A stretch of 33,764 nucleotides of DNA from an uncultured Asticcacaulis sp. (lineage in GTDB: Bacteria > Pseudomonadota > Alphaproteobacteria > Caulobacterales > Caulobacteraceae): contig CAMLPZ010000009.1 in the NCBI GenBank assembly GCA_946482045.1, positions 1-33,764 of the forward strand, read 5' to 3'. The translations under genes were made by a program, and so were the position numbers. Shown here piece by piece: positions 24,983 to 33,713 of this stretch (position 1 is the stretch's first letter; each line of letters opens with the position of its first letter). A model generated the notes under the pieces. That model saw only the letters and a program-made list of their open reading frames with translations, was not told the origin of the DNA and did no database searches.

Positions 24983-26095
24983 TTAAGTCGATCGTGGCGC
25001 GACGCGCTTCCTTATCAATCCGTTAAGAAGCCGCGTCACCGGCTTTTCGATCGCCAGGTAGAAGAATGCTGCGGCGCAAAGGGCGCACAGCATGGCCAGG
25101 TTCATGAACAGCCAGGGCTGATCGATGCCCGCCTTCTTGGCCAGCAGGGCCGTGACATTGATGGCGAATGGATGAGACAGGTAAAGTGCGAAGGATATGT
25201 TGCCGCCGAACACCAGGGCGCGGACGACGAGCGACGCGGTCCCCGGCTTTTCGATCATGACCAGCCCCGCACATATCATGAGTGCTGGGATACCCAGCCA
25301 TAGGGCACGGAAATTCAGGGCTGTGAGGTCGAGGTGGTGGTGCTTGCCAAGCATGACAAGCAGCAGGCCGGCGATGAACAGGCCAAGTCCCGCGAAGATA
25401 TTGAGGCGCCAGCCTCTCTGATACAGCCACGCCAGGGCGATGCCGAAAACGAATTCCAGGACGATGGAGTTGAACCAGAAGGCCAGAACCGGAATCGTGA
25501 CAAGGCCCGTCATGCCGACAACGCCCACGACTGTCAGGCTGGAGATGACGAACAGCATGCCGCGGCGAGCATCGAACAGGAGCGCGATGGCGAACAGGAC
25601 GTAGAAGAACATCTCGTAGTTCAACGTCCAGCCCAGGGACAGCACGGGATAGTAGCTGCCATAGGCGTTGACGTACGGGATAAACAGATAGGATCGGACA
25701 ATGTCGAGGGCTGACATGCTGCCCTTGTCGACGCTGCCGCTGAATACGGCGGCGGCCATTATCATCAGTGTCGTGAAGACCCAGTAGCTCGGAACGACGC
25801 GGACAATCCGCCGCAGCATGAAATCGGTGGAGGCTCCGGGCCGGGCGAACTGCTGGCGGCCGATTGTGTACATTATGAAGCCGCTGATGACGAAGAAGAT
25901 GTCCACGCCACCCGGCCAGAAGAAGAAATCGACCACCTGATAACGACTGTTGTCGATGAACGGTCTGGTTGTCGATTCGTATTGCGTATGTTCAAACAGA
26001 ACACAGGCGGCGGCTATAAATCGAAGAATTTGAAGATTTTTTATAACCGGTTCCGACGTGGATTCGCGGGCGCGATAACAGAGCGCGCGCAACAT
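24983..26095 (-). CDS. Acyltransferase-3 (OafA-type) membrane protein
   Basis: This 370-residue protein has about ten membrane segments. Family marks are KNLQILRFIAAACVLFEHTQYE with the conserved Arg and His, FFVISGFIMY, and RRIVRVVPSYW. It should acylate sugars of the polysaccharide at the inner membrane. It is not a close copy of the acyltransferase at 22767: the spacing and loops differ, so the two probably modify different positions. The ATG at 26095 gives a normal family length; a long in-frame extension upstream has no homology. The ribosome site is weak. It is monocistronic and divergent from the phosphatase gene. Confidence 0.88.
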   Translation of the reverse strand: MLRALCYRARESTSEPVIKNLQILRFIAAACVLFEHTQYESTTRPFIDNSRYQVVDFFFWPGGVDIFFVISGFIMYTIGRQQFARPGASTDFMLRRIVRVVPSYWVFTTLMIMAAAVFSGSVDKGSMSALDIVRSYLFIPYVNAYGSYYPVLSLGWTLNYEMFFYVLFAIALLFDARRGMLFVISSLTVVGVVGMTGLVTIPVLAFWFNSIVLEFVFGIALAWLYQRGWRLNIFAGLGLFIAGLLLVMLGKHHHLDLTALNFRALWLGIPALMICAGLVMIEKPGTASLVVRALVFGGNISFALYLSHPFAINVTALLAKKAGIDQPWLFMNLAMLCALCAAAFFYLAIEKPVTRLLNGLIRKRVAPRST

Positions 26096-26297
26096 GTTCG
26101 TTGGGCTCACGTCAAATTTCCTCTTGCGCTGTCTCCACAAAAGACGATATTCCCGTTTGTGCTGCGATGCAATATGGTGAGGCGCGGGCAGGCAGCTTTG
26201 TAATTCAGCTGCACTTGCATGCGACGAAATTGCCCGCATATGATAGGCTGTATCGTACAGACGCCACGTCAACCGCATTTATTGAGTCTCGTGTCCC

Positions 26298-27062
26298 TTG
26301 TTTGGTCTTTTCAAAAAGAAGCAGCAGACTTTTAACAATGCCGAGATCGATCGCCTGACTTACGCGGTTGGCGACGTCCATGGCATGTTCGATGAGTTCT
26401 GTGGCCTGCTGGAAAAAATACGCCTCGACGCACAGTCTTTCAGGGTAACGCCGCGCGTCGTCCTGCTGGGCGATTATATCGATCGTGGTCCGGCCTCGTC
26501 GCGCGTGATCGACGAAATCCTGCGCATGCAGTCCCATATCGACGCCGGCCGGGGCTGGTGTGAACTCGAAGTGCTCATCGGCAACCACGAGTGGGCGATG
26601 ATGAACTTTCTGGCGACGGGCGACGCCATGTGGCTCAAGTACGGCGGGGATACCTGCGCGACCTCCTATGGCGTGGAAGTCCCCTTCAATCTCGATTTCC
26701 GCAGCACGGCCGCCGCCGTCAGGGAAGAATTGCGCAGACGCCTGCCCCCGCGGCACCGTGAACTGATCCAGCGTATGAAATACCTGTTTCAGGCCGGCGA
26801 TTATCTTTTCGTCCACGCAGGCGTGTCACCAAAAAAGCCCTTGTCCGACCAGGGGCCGGAAACCTTCCTGTGGATTCGCGACGAGTTCCTGAGCACGCCA
26901 AGGGCGTGCGACTATGTCGTCGTGCACGGACATACCCCGACGCTCGAGCCGGTCAATCAGGAATGGCGCATCGGTGTCGACACCGGCGCCTATGATACGG
27001 GCGTCCTGACGGCCGTCCGGTTGAACGGGCGCCAGCGCGAGTTCATCAATATTGCCGGCTGA
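26298..27062 (+). CDS. PPP-family metallophosphoesterase (Ser/Thr phosphatase-like)
   Basis: This 254-residue cytoplasmic protein carries the full PPP signature: GDVHG (25-29), GDYIDRG (58-64), GNHE (95-98), a later FVHAG His and HGHTP. These residues bind the two catalytic metals. Relatives include bacterial Ser/Thr phosphatases (PrpA/PrpB) and ApaH-type hydrolases, so the substrate could be a phosphoprotein or a nucleotide. The start appears to be TTG, giving MFGLFKKK, a typical N-terminus; no ATG fits before the GDVHG motif, and the ribosome site is weak. It is monocistronic, 11 bases from the convergent GT4 stop. A regulatory role on polysaccharide synthesis is inference. Confidence 0.88.
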   Translation: MFGLFKKKQQTFNNAEIDRLTYAVGDVHGMFDEFCGLLEKIRLDAQSFRVTPRVVLLGDYIDRGPASSRVIDEILRMQSHIDAGRGWCELEVLIGNHEWAMMNFLATGDAMWLKYGGDTCATSYGVEVPFNLDFRSTAAAVREELRRRLPPRHRELIQRMKYLFQAGDYLFVHAGVSPKKPLSDQGPETFLWIRDEFLSTPRACDYVVVHGHTPTLEPVNQEWRIGVDTGAYDTGVLTAVRLNGRQREFINIAG

Positions 27063-27073
27063 GAGCAGGCCGT

Positions 27074-28351
27074 TTACGGGGCGATGCCGGCCTCGATAAT
27101 GTCCGGCGATTTGCTGCCTGCGGGCTTCAGCTCCGCCGTCGCAATGGCGCTGTGATAGGCATCCATATACTGGTCGAGAATACGGGCCGGCTTGACGGCT
27201 TCAATGACGGCGTCGAATGCCGGCGGTTTCGGCAGGGCCTCGCGACCTTGCGCCAGTACGCTTTGCATACGGTCAGCTAGGGCATTGATATCGGCGGCGG
27301 GCACAACCCAATCCGGCGTCACACGCCCGACAATATCCGGCATGACGCCGACATCCGAGCATATGACCGGAACGCCCACGGCAAAGGACTCGATAACGGT
27401 CAGGCCGAATGGCTCCGCCCATATCGATGGCACGACCAGCACGTCGATCGAAGACAGGAAGTCCGGTGCATTCTGAAAGCCCAGGAATTCGACCGGCAGA
27501 CCTTCCGCCTTCGCTATCCATGGCGCCATTCCGCCCGGCGCATTGCCGGCGATTTTCAGTTGCCAGCCCGTTTCCGGCCCAGCCTTGAGGGCGCGGCAGG
27601 CTTCGATCAGGATGTCCATGCCCTTTTCGGTCTTGATGCTGCCCAGATAGCCAAAGGTAAAAGTTTTGTCCTTCGGGCGCGTGTCCTTTGGCGGCGTCAT
27701 GGCCACAGGGTTCAGGATGACACGCTTGCGCCCGGCTGGCAGGCCCTTGAAGAGGCCATACTGCTCATGGATATCGAGCACATGCTTCGACACAGCCACA
27801 ACGACATCGATATTGCTTTGGAAACGCTGTTTCCACGCCGAAATGACCGAGCAGCCGGCGTGCTGACGCTCGCATGTCTTGCCATTGCGAAACAGAGCGG
27901 CGCGGACGCACAGCAGATCGTAATCGTGGAGCGTATGGACCACGCCGATGCCGCGTTTGCGCGCCTCCGCCCACACCATGGGGGGCAGTTCGACCATGGA
28001 GTGAGTGTGCAGAACGTGGGGTTTGAACCTGTCAAGGATCGCACCGACATCACTGGCTATCAAGACGTTGAAAATGCTGCAGACCTTGTTGAGAATCCGC
28101 AAGGGCGCCGGAAACTTGCCCGTTTCTTCGATCCACAGCAGGTTGCGGTGAGCCACGGGCTTGATCTGGACGCCGTTGCGGACAGCATCGTGTTGCGGCG
28201 CCGGAACCAGGTGCGCGACAGCGACTTCGTGGCCAGCAGCGACCTGATGTTCGGCTAGAATTTCAGTTACACGCTCGGCCCCGCCGAAAGAATAGGGTGC
28301 GTATAAAGAGCCCAGATGAAGAATGCGCAAAGGCTTACCGCTGTTAGCCAA
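27074..28351 (-). CDS. Family 4 glycosyltransferase
   Basis: This is a GT-B fold transferase of about 425 residues. ILHLGSLYAPYSFGGAERVTE is the acceptor-side glycine loop. HTHSMVELPP and VVHTLHDYDLLC follow, with a Cys-containing segment (KTCERQHAGC). GYLGSIKTEKGMDILIEA and the donor-site EPFGLTVIESFAVGVPVICSDVG complete the pattern. The TTG at 28351 is chosen as start because GGGGGAGGG lies 4 bases upstream of it; another TTG 15 bases earlier has no ribosome site. It stands apart from the other GT genes, between the phosphatase and the DUF1501 gene. Confidence 0.9.
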   Translation of the reverse strand: MANSGKPLRILHLGSLYAPYSFGGAERVTEILAEHQVAAGHEVAVAHLVPAPQHDAVRNGVQIKPVAHRNLLWIEETGKFPAPLRILNKVCSIFNVLIASDVGAILDRFKPHVLHTHSMVELPPMVWAEARKRGIGVVHTLHDYDLLCVRAALFRNGKTCERQHAGCSVISAWKQRFQSNIDVVVAVSKHVLDIHEQYGLFKGLPAGRKRVILNPVAMTPPKDTRPKDKTFTFGYLGSIKTEKGMDILIEACRALKAGPETGWQLKIAGNAPGGMAPWIAKAEGLPVEFLGFQNAPDFLSSIDVLVVPSIWAEPFGLTVIESFAVGVPVICSDVGVMPDIVGRVTPDWVVPAADINALADRMQSVLAQGREALPKPPAFDAVIEAVKPARILDQYMDAYHSAIATAELKPAGSKSPDIIEAGIAP

Positions 28352-28685
28352 CAGGCCCTCCCCCAATGGGTGTGCAGCTTAGAGCAGTATAATTGAATTT
28401 GTCTCTACTCATTTTATAAATTATCGAACCTGTATGCACTTCTTGCGCATAAGTCTTTCATAAGCTTCAATAGTCGTTCATTCCGAGGGGATGAACGGCG
28501 CGTCGGAAAAACAAATAAACGCCCCTACGGATATACGCCCACATAAGCGGAATGGATCTTCACGTCCCGCAGGGTGGTTAGACGACGATCGGTAAACGAC
28601 AAACACAGAAAGTCGAGCGGATACGGTTATATAGCGGAAATCGCCGGTGGATTGCAATTGCCTTCCACTGGCGCGACTGCGAGCC
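28352..28685. promoter_or_regulatory. Intergenic region with a strong small hairpin
   Basis: About 330 bases with no convincing gene; 28370-28440 is AT-rich. A tight hairpin lies at 28475-28497: CGTTCATTCC pairs with GGGATGAACG around GAG, 10 bp with one wobble. No T-run follows on either strand, so it is not an obvious terminator. It sits between the 3' end of the DUF1501 gene and the start of the GT4. Confidence 0.5.
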
Positions 28686-30116
28686 TTAAGCCAGGAAGCC
28701 CATATCGGGCGTATTGAACCGGCCGATATTTGGGAAGATCGTGCTGATTTCCGAAGACGAGACGCCAAACCAGCGCGCCAATGTCGCGGCGTATTGATCG
28801 ACCGACGTCGTGGGCAGAAGGCGCCCCTGACCGACCTGGTCGTCGCTGGTCACGGATACGTGCGGCGCCGTCCCGTAATAACGGCCGCCATTGACGGCGC
28901 CGCCCATGATGAAGTGATGCGATCCCCAGCCGTGGTCGGTGCCGGTACCGTTGGACGACAGGGTGCGGCCAAAATCCGATGCCGTAAACGTCGTGACCTG
29001 GTCCGCGACGCCCATTTCGACGGTGGCGGTATAGAAGGCGGTCAGGGCCTCGTTCAGCCGCGACATGGCCAACGGATGATCCTGGTTCTGGTGGTCGTGG
29101 GTATCGAAGCCGCCCAACTGAACGAAGAAGACCTGGCGTTTGACGCCCAGTATGTTGCGCGCAGCGATCAGGCGGGCAACCGTCTTGAGCTGATTGGCCA
29201 GAACATTCGACTGCCCATCAAGGTCGAAGCTGGTCGACAGTGAAACGGGAGACAGAGCGGCGTTTACGGTGCTTTCCCACGTGACGGATCGGCGCAGGAC
29301 CTTCGCGTACTCTTCCTCGAAGATGTTGGCGCGCGGCTGAGTAATAAGTGTATTGAGCGCATCGGTACAAGCCGAGGAACCGAACACGTCGGACTTCAGC
29401 GCTGTCACCGGAAGCGCGCCACTGTTTCCGATCTGGTATTGGACAGCCGACCCGCCGGACAGGAAGACGGCGTTTCCGGACGCCGAAATGCAGGTCATCA
29501 GGCTGTTGCCGTTGCCCGACAGCGCCAGATCGCCCATGCGTCCGGCCCAGCCGGTGGTTGAGCCTTCCGGCGCCAGCGACTGCCACACCGATGCCTGGTC
29601 GTTGTGGGAAAACAGGCGCGGCGGCAACGGATTGGCCGTCCGGTTGGTGCTATTGTACTGCGAAAGCGTCGTTGGCTGCATCAAGGGGCCGACATTGAGC
29701 TGCACGGCCATCCGTCCCAGGTTCCACATGCCCTTGAGCCCGGTCAGGTACGGCGAAAGCGCGTACTGGAGATTGTCGGTCAGGGTCTGCGGCGTGCGCG
29801 GCGCCAGCGATGTATTGTTCAGGTCGGCGCGGGCATAGGCGATACCGCCGGCGGTCTCGCCCGGACCGCCGCCGCGAATGGCGCTGTACAGGGCATAGTT
29901 GGCCGCATCATATGGAATAAGTGTATTGCCCTGGTCGTTACCGCCATGCAGGAAGACGCAGACCAGCGCGCGATAGTCGCTGTTCGTAAAGGCAGCCGCT
30001 TCCCCCATGGCGGCGAGGTTGAGCGCGAACGGGGCGCCCCCGCCGACAATGGCCAGCTTGCCCAGGCGCGAGAAAAGTGCACGGCGGGTCACATCCCGCG
30101 TTTTGCCGATCATCAT
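28686..30116 (-). CDS. DUF1501 family protein with Tat signal
   Basis: This 476-residue protein begins with a twin-arginine signal (TRRALFSRLGKLAIVGGG; Arg 11-12, then a weakly hydrophobic stretch), as usual for DUF1501, and should be folded before export. Family landmarks are RALVCVFLHGGNDQGN near the mature N-terminus, FSHNDQASVWQ, QVFFVQLGGFDTHDHQNQDHP, TFTASDFGRTLSSNGTGTDHGWGSHHF and the C-terminal DQYAATLARWFGVS. The fold relates to sulfatase/alkaline phosphatase proteins; the His/Asp-rich segments look metal-binding. The activity is unknown. It lies 8 bases after the DUF1800 gene, the common partner of this family. Two ATG codons in tandem mark the start. Confidence 0.93.
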   Translation of the reverse strand: MMIGKTRDVTRRALFSRLGKLAIVGGGAPFALNLAAMGEAAAFTNSDYRALVCVFLHGGNDQGNTLIPYDAANYALYSAIRGGGPGETAGGIAYARADLNNTSLAPRTPQTLTDNLQYALSPYLTGLKGMWNLGRMAVQLNVGPLMQPTTLSQYNSTNRTANPLPPRLFSHNDQASVWQSLAPEGSTTGWAGRMGDLALSGNGNSLMTCISASGNAVFLSGGSAVQYQIGNSGALPVTALKSDVFGSSACTDALNTLITQPRANIFEEEYAKVLRRSVTWESTVNAALSPVSLSTSFDLDGQSNVLANQLKTVARLIAARNILGVKRQVFFVQLGGFDTHDHQNQDHPLAMSRLNEALTAFYTATVEMGVADQVTTFTASDFGRTLSSNGTGTDHGWGSHHFIMGGAVNGGRYYGTAPHVSVTSDDQVGQGRLLPTTSVDQYAATLARWFGVSSSEISTIFPNIGRFNTPDMGFLA

Positions 30117-30124
30117 GGGAGGGT

Positions 30125-31909
30125 CTACTTTTGGATAAGATATTCGGGAGAGGCCATGGTCAGATAGACAGCGGCCTGGACACGATTGAGCTTCTGGGCG
30201 TCCGTTGTCGCGGGCAAGCCGGCGACGGCGGTCTGGATCAGGGTGACGGTAGCAGGCGACAGTTGGTTGGCCGTCAGGCGCAGATTGAGCGCGGACACAA
30301 GGGCCGCGGCATCGTCGGCCTTGGCCAGCAGTGCCGTATATTGCGGTTTCACGTCATTGACGCCGGACGTGACGGCGCCCAGCATGAAGTTGAGATAGCC
30401 GGCCGTCGTCGTCTCGTTGACGATCTGGAATTCGGGAGCGACCATCTTCCTGTCAGCCATGGCTGTATTGGGTGGAATATAGCCTGGGCGGAAGAAGTTG
30501 AAAACCGAAGGTGAGCGCAGCGGGCTTTGGCCAAGGCTCTGCATGCTCGAAAGATCGGGAATCCCCCACTGTCCGGTAGACGTCGCAACCTCGGCTGTAC
30601 GCGCCCATTGTACGAAACGTACGATAGGTTCGCGCAGCTTGCCCCCGGTGACCGCATCCGGAAGCGCACGTGCTTCGGCGTCAGTGAATATGGCCGTCCA
30701 GACCGCTTTGAGATCTCCACGTACGCCAGCGCCATTGTCGTTGAAAGTTGCGGCAACCCGCCCGACATAGGCGGGGCTGGGATTGGACATGACCAGGTGC
30801 TTGATCATCGCCTTCGCGAAGAACGGTCCGACATTGGGGTGATTGCACAAGGTATCCAGGGCAATTCTCAGCTTGTCCTCCGCCCCCGTATTAGCGGGGA
30901 TCGTGGTGCCAAGGAACGATATAGCGGTGTTGGAATGGAGGCCCCTGACGACAGTCATCGGGCGCCGGGCGTATATGGGCTCACGGATCGCGAAGGTTTC
31001 CCAGGCCACCGTCGTCGTATTCACATCGGCGACGTCGGCTGCATATCCGGTAAAGACATGCGCAAGATTGGTAACATCTTCGAGATTGAAAACGTCACTC
31101 TGATTGCCGAACAGGTCGGTCTTGGGCGTGCCGTCAATGTTCAGCATGGTCAAGCCAGTGGTGAACAACTGCATACATTCCCGGGCGTAGTTCTCGTCGG
31201 GTTGCCGGCCGCTGTCATCGGCTTTACCGCTGCCGACCACGTTTAGGAATATACCCATCTGCAAGTTAAGCGTCACGGCTTCCATTAAGGCGCGGAACGT
31301 TCCGAACGCGTTGGCGTTGAGCATGTCCCAATAGCCGGCGGCTATATAGGACGGCCACATATTGGTCGAATTGAACGGGGCAACGAAATGTTCCGATAGG
31401 GCCAGCGTCACGCGCTTGCGCACTTGGTCGGGGGATGCGATCAGTTGGTGCCAGATACCGTTTTCGGCGGGTTCGACGTGGAAGTAGTGCTTATCCTGGG
31501 TAACGGCGTTGTAACCGCGGCTATCCAGCCAGTCCCACAGGCTTATGCTGGTGGCGGCGATGTACTGGTTGCCTAACCAGCCGGTAAATCCCTGTGACTT
31601 TACGGCTGCAATGTCGGCGTCCGAAGCAGAAAACTGAGTCTGAAGCAGGAAACGCGTGGCTTCCGCATCGCTGATTTGCGGCACGGGGGGAGTCACTACG
31701 GCAGGTTGAGATGGGGCCGGAGCCGAAGCACTGCTTCCGCCGCCCCCACCTCCGCCACCACAGGCGGCGAGGGTTGCGGCCATAACAGCCGAGACACCCG
31801 ACATCGCTGCCCTGCGGGGCTGCGGCTTTGTCGGTCGGGCGTCGCAGTCAGGACGGTCTGCAGACGGGGCCTCGAATTTTTCGGGGGCCTCACTTACGAT
31901 ATGATCCAT
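30125..31909 (-). CDS. DUF1800 family lipoprotein
   Basis: This protein of about 594 residues has a long polar N-region containing RR, a hydrophobic stretch, then LAAC followed by eight glycines. That is a probable lipobox (Cys50) and flexible linker. The body shows DUF1800 features: DAEATRFLLQTQFSASDADIAAV, KRVTLALSEHFV, NYARECMQLFTTGL, FTGYAADV, MIKHLVMSNPSPAYVGRV and RSPSVFNFFRPGY. The family's function is unknown; it is regularly found next to DUF1501 and both are exported. The start is ATG 31909 or the adjacent GTG 31912. An internal ATG at 31804 with a fair ribosome site (AGGGCAG) would give a short signal beginning MSGVSAVMAATLAAC. First gene of the pair. Confidence 0.9.
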   Translation of the reverse strand: MDHIVSEAPEKFEAPSADRPDCDARPTKPQPRRAAMSGVSAVMAATLAACGGGGGGGGSSASAPAPSQPAVVTPPVPQISDAEATRFLLQTQFSASDADIAAVKSQGFTGWLGNQYIAATSISLWDWLDSRGYNAVTQDKHYFHVEPAENGIWHQLIASPDQVRKRVTLALSEHFVAPFNSTNMWPSYIAAGYWDMLNANAFGTFRALMEAVTLNLQMGIFLNVVGSGKADDSGRQPDENYARECMQLFTTGLTMLNIDGTPKTDLFGNQSDVFNLEDVTNLAHVFTGYAADVADVNTTTVAWETFAIREPIYARRPMTVVRGLHSNTAISFLGTTIPANTGAEDKLRIALDTLCNHPNVGPFFAKAMIKHLVMSNPSPAYVGRVAATFNDNGAGVRGDLKAVWTAIFTDAEARALPDAVTGGKLREPIVRFVQWARTAEVATSTGQWGIPDLSSMQSLGQSPLRSPSVFNFFRPGYIPPNTAMADRKMVAPEFQIVNETTTAGYLNFMLGAVTSGVNDVKPQYTALLAKADDAAALVSALNLRLTANQLSPATVTLIQTAVAGLPATTDAQKLNRVQAAVYLTMASPEYLIQK

Positions 31910-32254
31910 CACTCATACTCAACTGCAACACGCATCCGCCACCGTGACGGACACTTTCGTCATAAAGGCGAATTGTTGCAGAAAAGTGTTAATACGAATG
32001 CAATTCTGAGGTGATTTTTAATTATAAAAATTGCGTAAATTTAAAGAGCGGGCGCCATTTTTCCGGCACAAGTCGTGACTGCTTTCGGACAAATTTATTG
32101 AGTAGCTTCACACGGCTGACGTTTATGAATGGCTTTCCAGGTTAGGATTTTATGCAGTTTGTCCTCGCCGTATGGGACTATTGTTAACAGCGGTTGGCCT
32201 TGACGTAAAACCTGTGCTAATGCTGCGGTGCATCATTGGGTCGGATTTTGTATT
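31910..32254. promoter_or_regulatory. Divergent AT-rich intergenic region
   Basis: About 345 bases between the DUF1800 and Wzy genes with no convincing gene. The 31985-32050 stretch is strongly AT-rich and includes TTTTTA-ATTA-TAAAAA, so promoters for both directions are likely here. No recognised operator is seen. Confidence 0.5.
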
Positions 32255-33664
32255 ATGTTCAATGTATTTCGCGGGACTGGCTTCAATGTTTTTACGGCTG
32301 TCTCTCCCGTCGGCATGGTCGCCGTTGCCTATATGATCTGTATCGCATCCGTGATGATTCCCAAGGATGCGTATGAAGCGGTCATGAATGAGCCTAATCT
32401 CATGGCCGGAAACGGAAAGCTACTATTCCTGTACGGACTGAGCTGTCTCTCTTTCCTGGCGGGATTCTTTCTGATGGGAGGAAACGCCCGGAACCGCACA
32501 CTGGCGATACAAAACAAGCAGCGTCGCGAAAAACAGGCCCTTGTCCAGAACAAGCTCTATCACCTGCCTCCGTTGATCGCGGTAGGTGCGCTTAATCTCC
32601 TGAGCATGATGCTGATTCTGAAGAATACACCCGGCCTGATTGGTCTGGTTCTTTCCGGTGACGGCGATGTGGCAAAGCAGGTGATCGACACCACAGGCGG
32701 GCTTGCAGGCGTGCAGCCACTGCTGATTGCCTTGGTCTGGTGGTCGATGGGCAAACACATGGTCGTGTTCGACAACCTGAACTCACAGCAGGCCAGGCTG
32801 TCCGCCCTTTGTATTGCCGGAGCGTTGCTGCTCGCCGTGTTGATTTCGATTGTAAAGGTGGCGCGCTATGAGATCATACCGCTGCTGGTGGGTTCATTGA
32901 TTGTGTATCTTGTCATGAAGGCAACCAGCGGCAAGATCAATGTGCGTAAGCTCGTAACGCTGTCGGCGTTTGCAGCGGTCGCCATGATCGCCATTTTCAT
33001 GGCTTTCAGCTTGCTGCGTGGCAACACGAGCGAATACCAGATGCAGCGCACCTTGTATGGCTACGGTCCGGCGTCATTCAATCATCTGGTGGCTGTCCTT
33101 GAAGGACGACTGGCGTTTCCATACGCGGGCACGGGCACCTATTCATTCGCCTGGCTGAGTAACGCGCCGTTCATCTATAAGATTGTCAATTTCCAGACCC
33201 TGCTTGGCTTGCCGGATACCACCGCCGTGTTTTTATCGGAGTTTGACGCCACGCAGCAGGCGGGTTTAGCGCGCTCCTTCAATTGGGTCACGGCGTTCGG
33301 TTATTATTATCAGGATTGGGGCCCATGGGCCTACCTGTTCATGGCAATCCTCGGCGCACTGACCTGTGTCTTTTGGAAGAAGGCCATCAAGGGCGAGACG
33401 ACGGGCCTGGTCCTCTATCCATTTGCGGCCGGATCTATATTGCTCTGGTTCGCATTTCCGGTATTTACTCGTCCCCAGCTCACAACCTACCTTCTGGCCA
33501 TCGTCACGCTGACGGTTTACGAGGCGCTGTTTTCCCGGCGCAAACGCGACCACCTCAGGGAGCGGATGTTCACCCGTGCGGCTCCTGTGCGGGACCGTGT
33601 CGAACTCCATCCGCGCCCCGAGATGACGACGCGGTCACGCCGAAACGTCCGCACGGACAAGTAG
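32255..33664 (+). CDS. Wzy-type oligosaccharide repeat-unit polymerase (paralog of 15286-16716)
   Basis: This 469-residue multi-pass membrane protein is collinear with the polymerase at 15286. Shared segments include FRGTGFN, SPVGMV, EPNLM, FLAGFFLMGGN, LKNTPGLIG, AKQVIDTTGG, WWSMGKHMVVF, KVARYEIIPLLVGSLIVYLVM, FSLLRGNTSE, LYGYGP, FPYAGTGTY, SEFDAT, GYYY and a basic cytoplasmic tail. The start at 32255 is set by this alignment; an in-frame GTG at 32228 is less likely. It carries a lysine-rich insertion (about 91-98, NKQRREKQ) absent from the other copy. It is monocistronic at the edge of the window, followed by hairpins. Confidence 0.85.
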   Translation: MFNVFRGTGFNVFTAVSPVGMVAVAYMICIASVMIPKDAYEAVMNEPNLMAGNGKLLFLYGLSCLSFLAGFFLMGGNARNRTLAIQNKQRREKQALVQNKLYHLPPLIAVGALNLLSMMLILKNTPGLIGLVLSGDGDVAKQVIDTTGGLAGVQPLLIALVWWSMGKHMVVFDNLNSQQARLSALCIAGALLLAVLISIVKVARYEIIPLLVGSLIVYLVMKATSGKINVRKLVTLSAFAAVAMIAIFMAFSLLRGNTSEYQMQRTLYGYGPASFNHLVAVLEGRLAFPYAGTGTYSFAWLSNAPFIYKIVNFQTLLGLPDTTAVFLSEFDATQQAGLARSFNWVTAFGYYYQDWGPWAYLFMAILGALTCVFWKKAIKGETTGLVLYPFAAGSILLWFAFPVFTRPQLTTYLLAIVTLTVYEALFSRRKRDHLRERMFTRAAPVRDRVELHPRPEMTTRSRRNVRTDK

Positions 33665-33684
33665 GCGATTTTATCTGGTGGTAA

Positions 33685-33704
33685 CGGCCAAGGCAAGTTG
33701 GCCG
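33685..33704 (+). terminator. Weak terminator-like hairpin
   Basis: CGGCCAA pairs with TTGGCCG around a 6-nt loop, 20 bases after the Wzy stop. Only CTGTT follows, so termination efficiency is doubtful. Confidence 0.35.
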
Positions 33705-33713
33705 GCTGTTAGA

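Noticed and set aside
28478..28768. A 96-codon minus-strand open frame overlapping the DUF1501 3' end
   Set aside because: Overlaps a confident gene, no ribosome site, Ser/Arg-rich shadow-like composition.
31736..31760. Apparent slippery poly-G/C tract suggesting phase variation
   Set aside because: The glycine run is encoded by mixed codons (CCCCCACCTCCGCC), not a pure homopolymer, so slipped-strand switching is unlikely.
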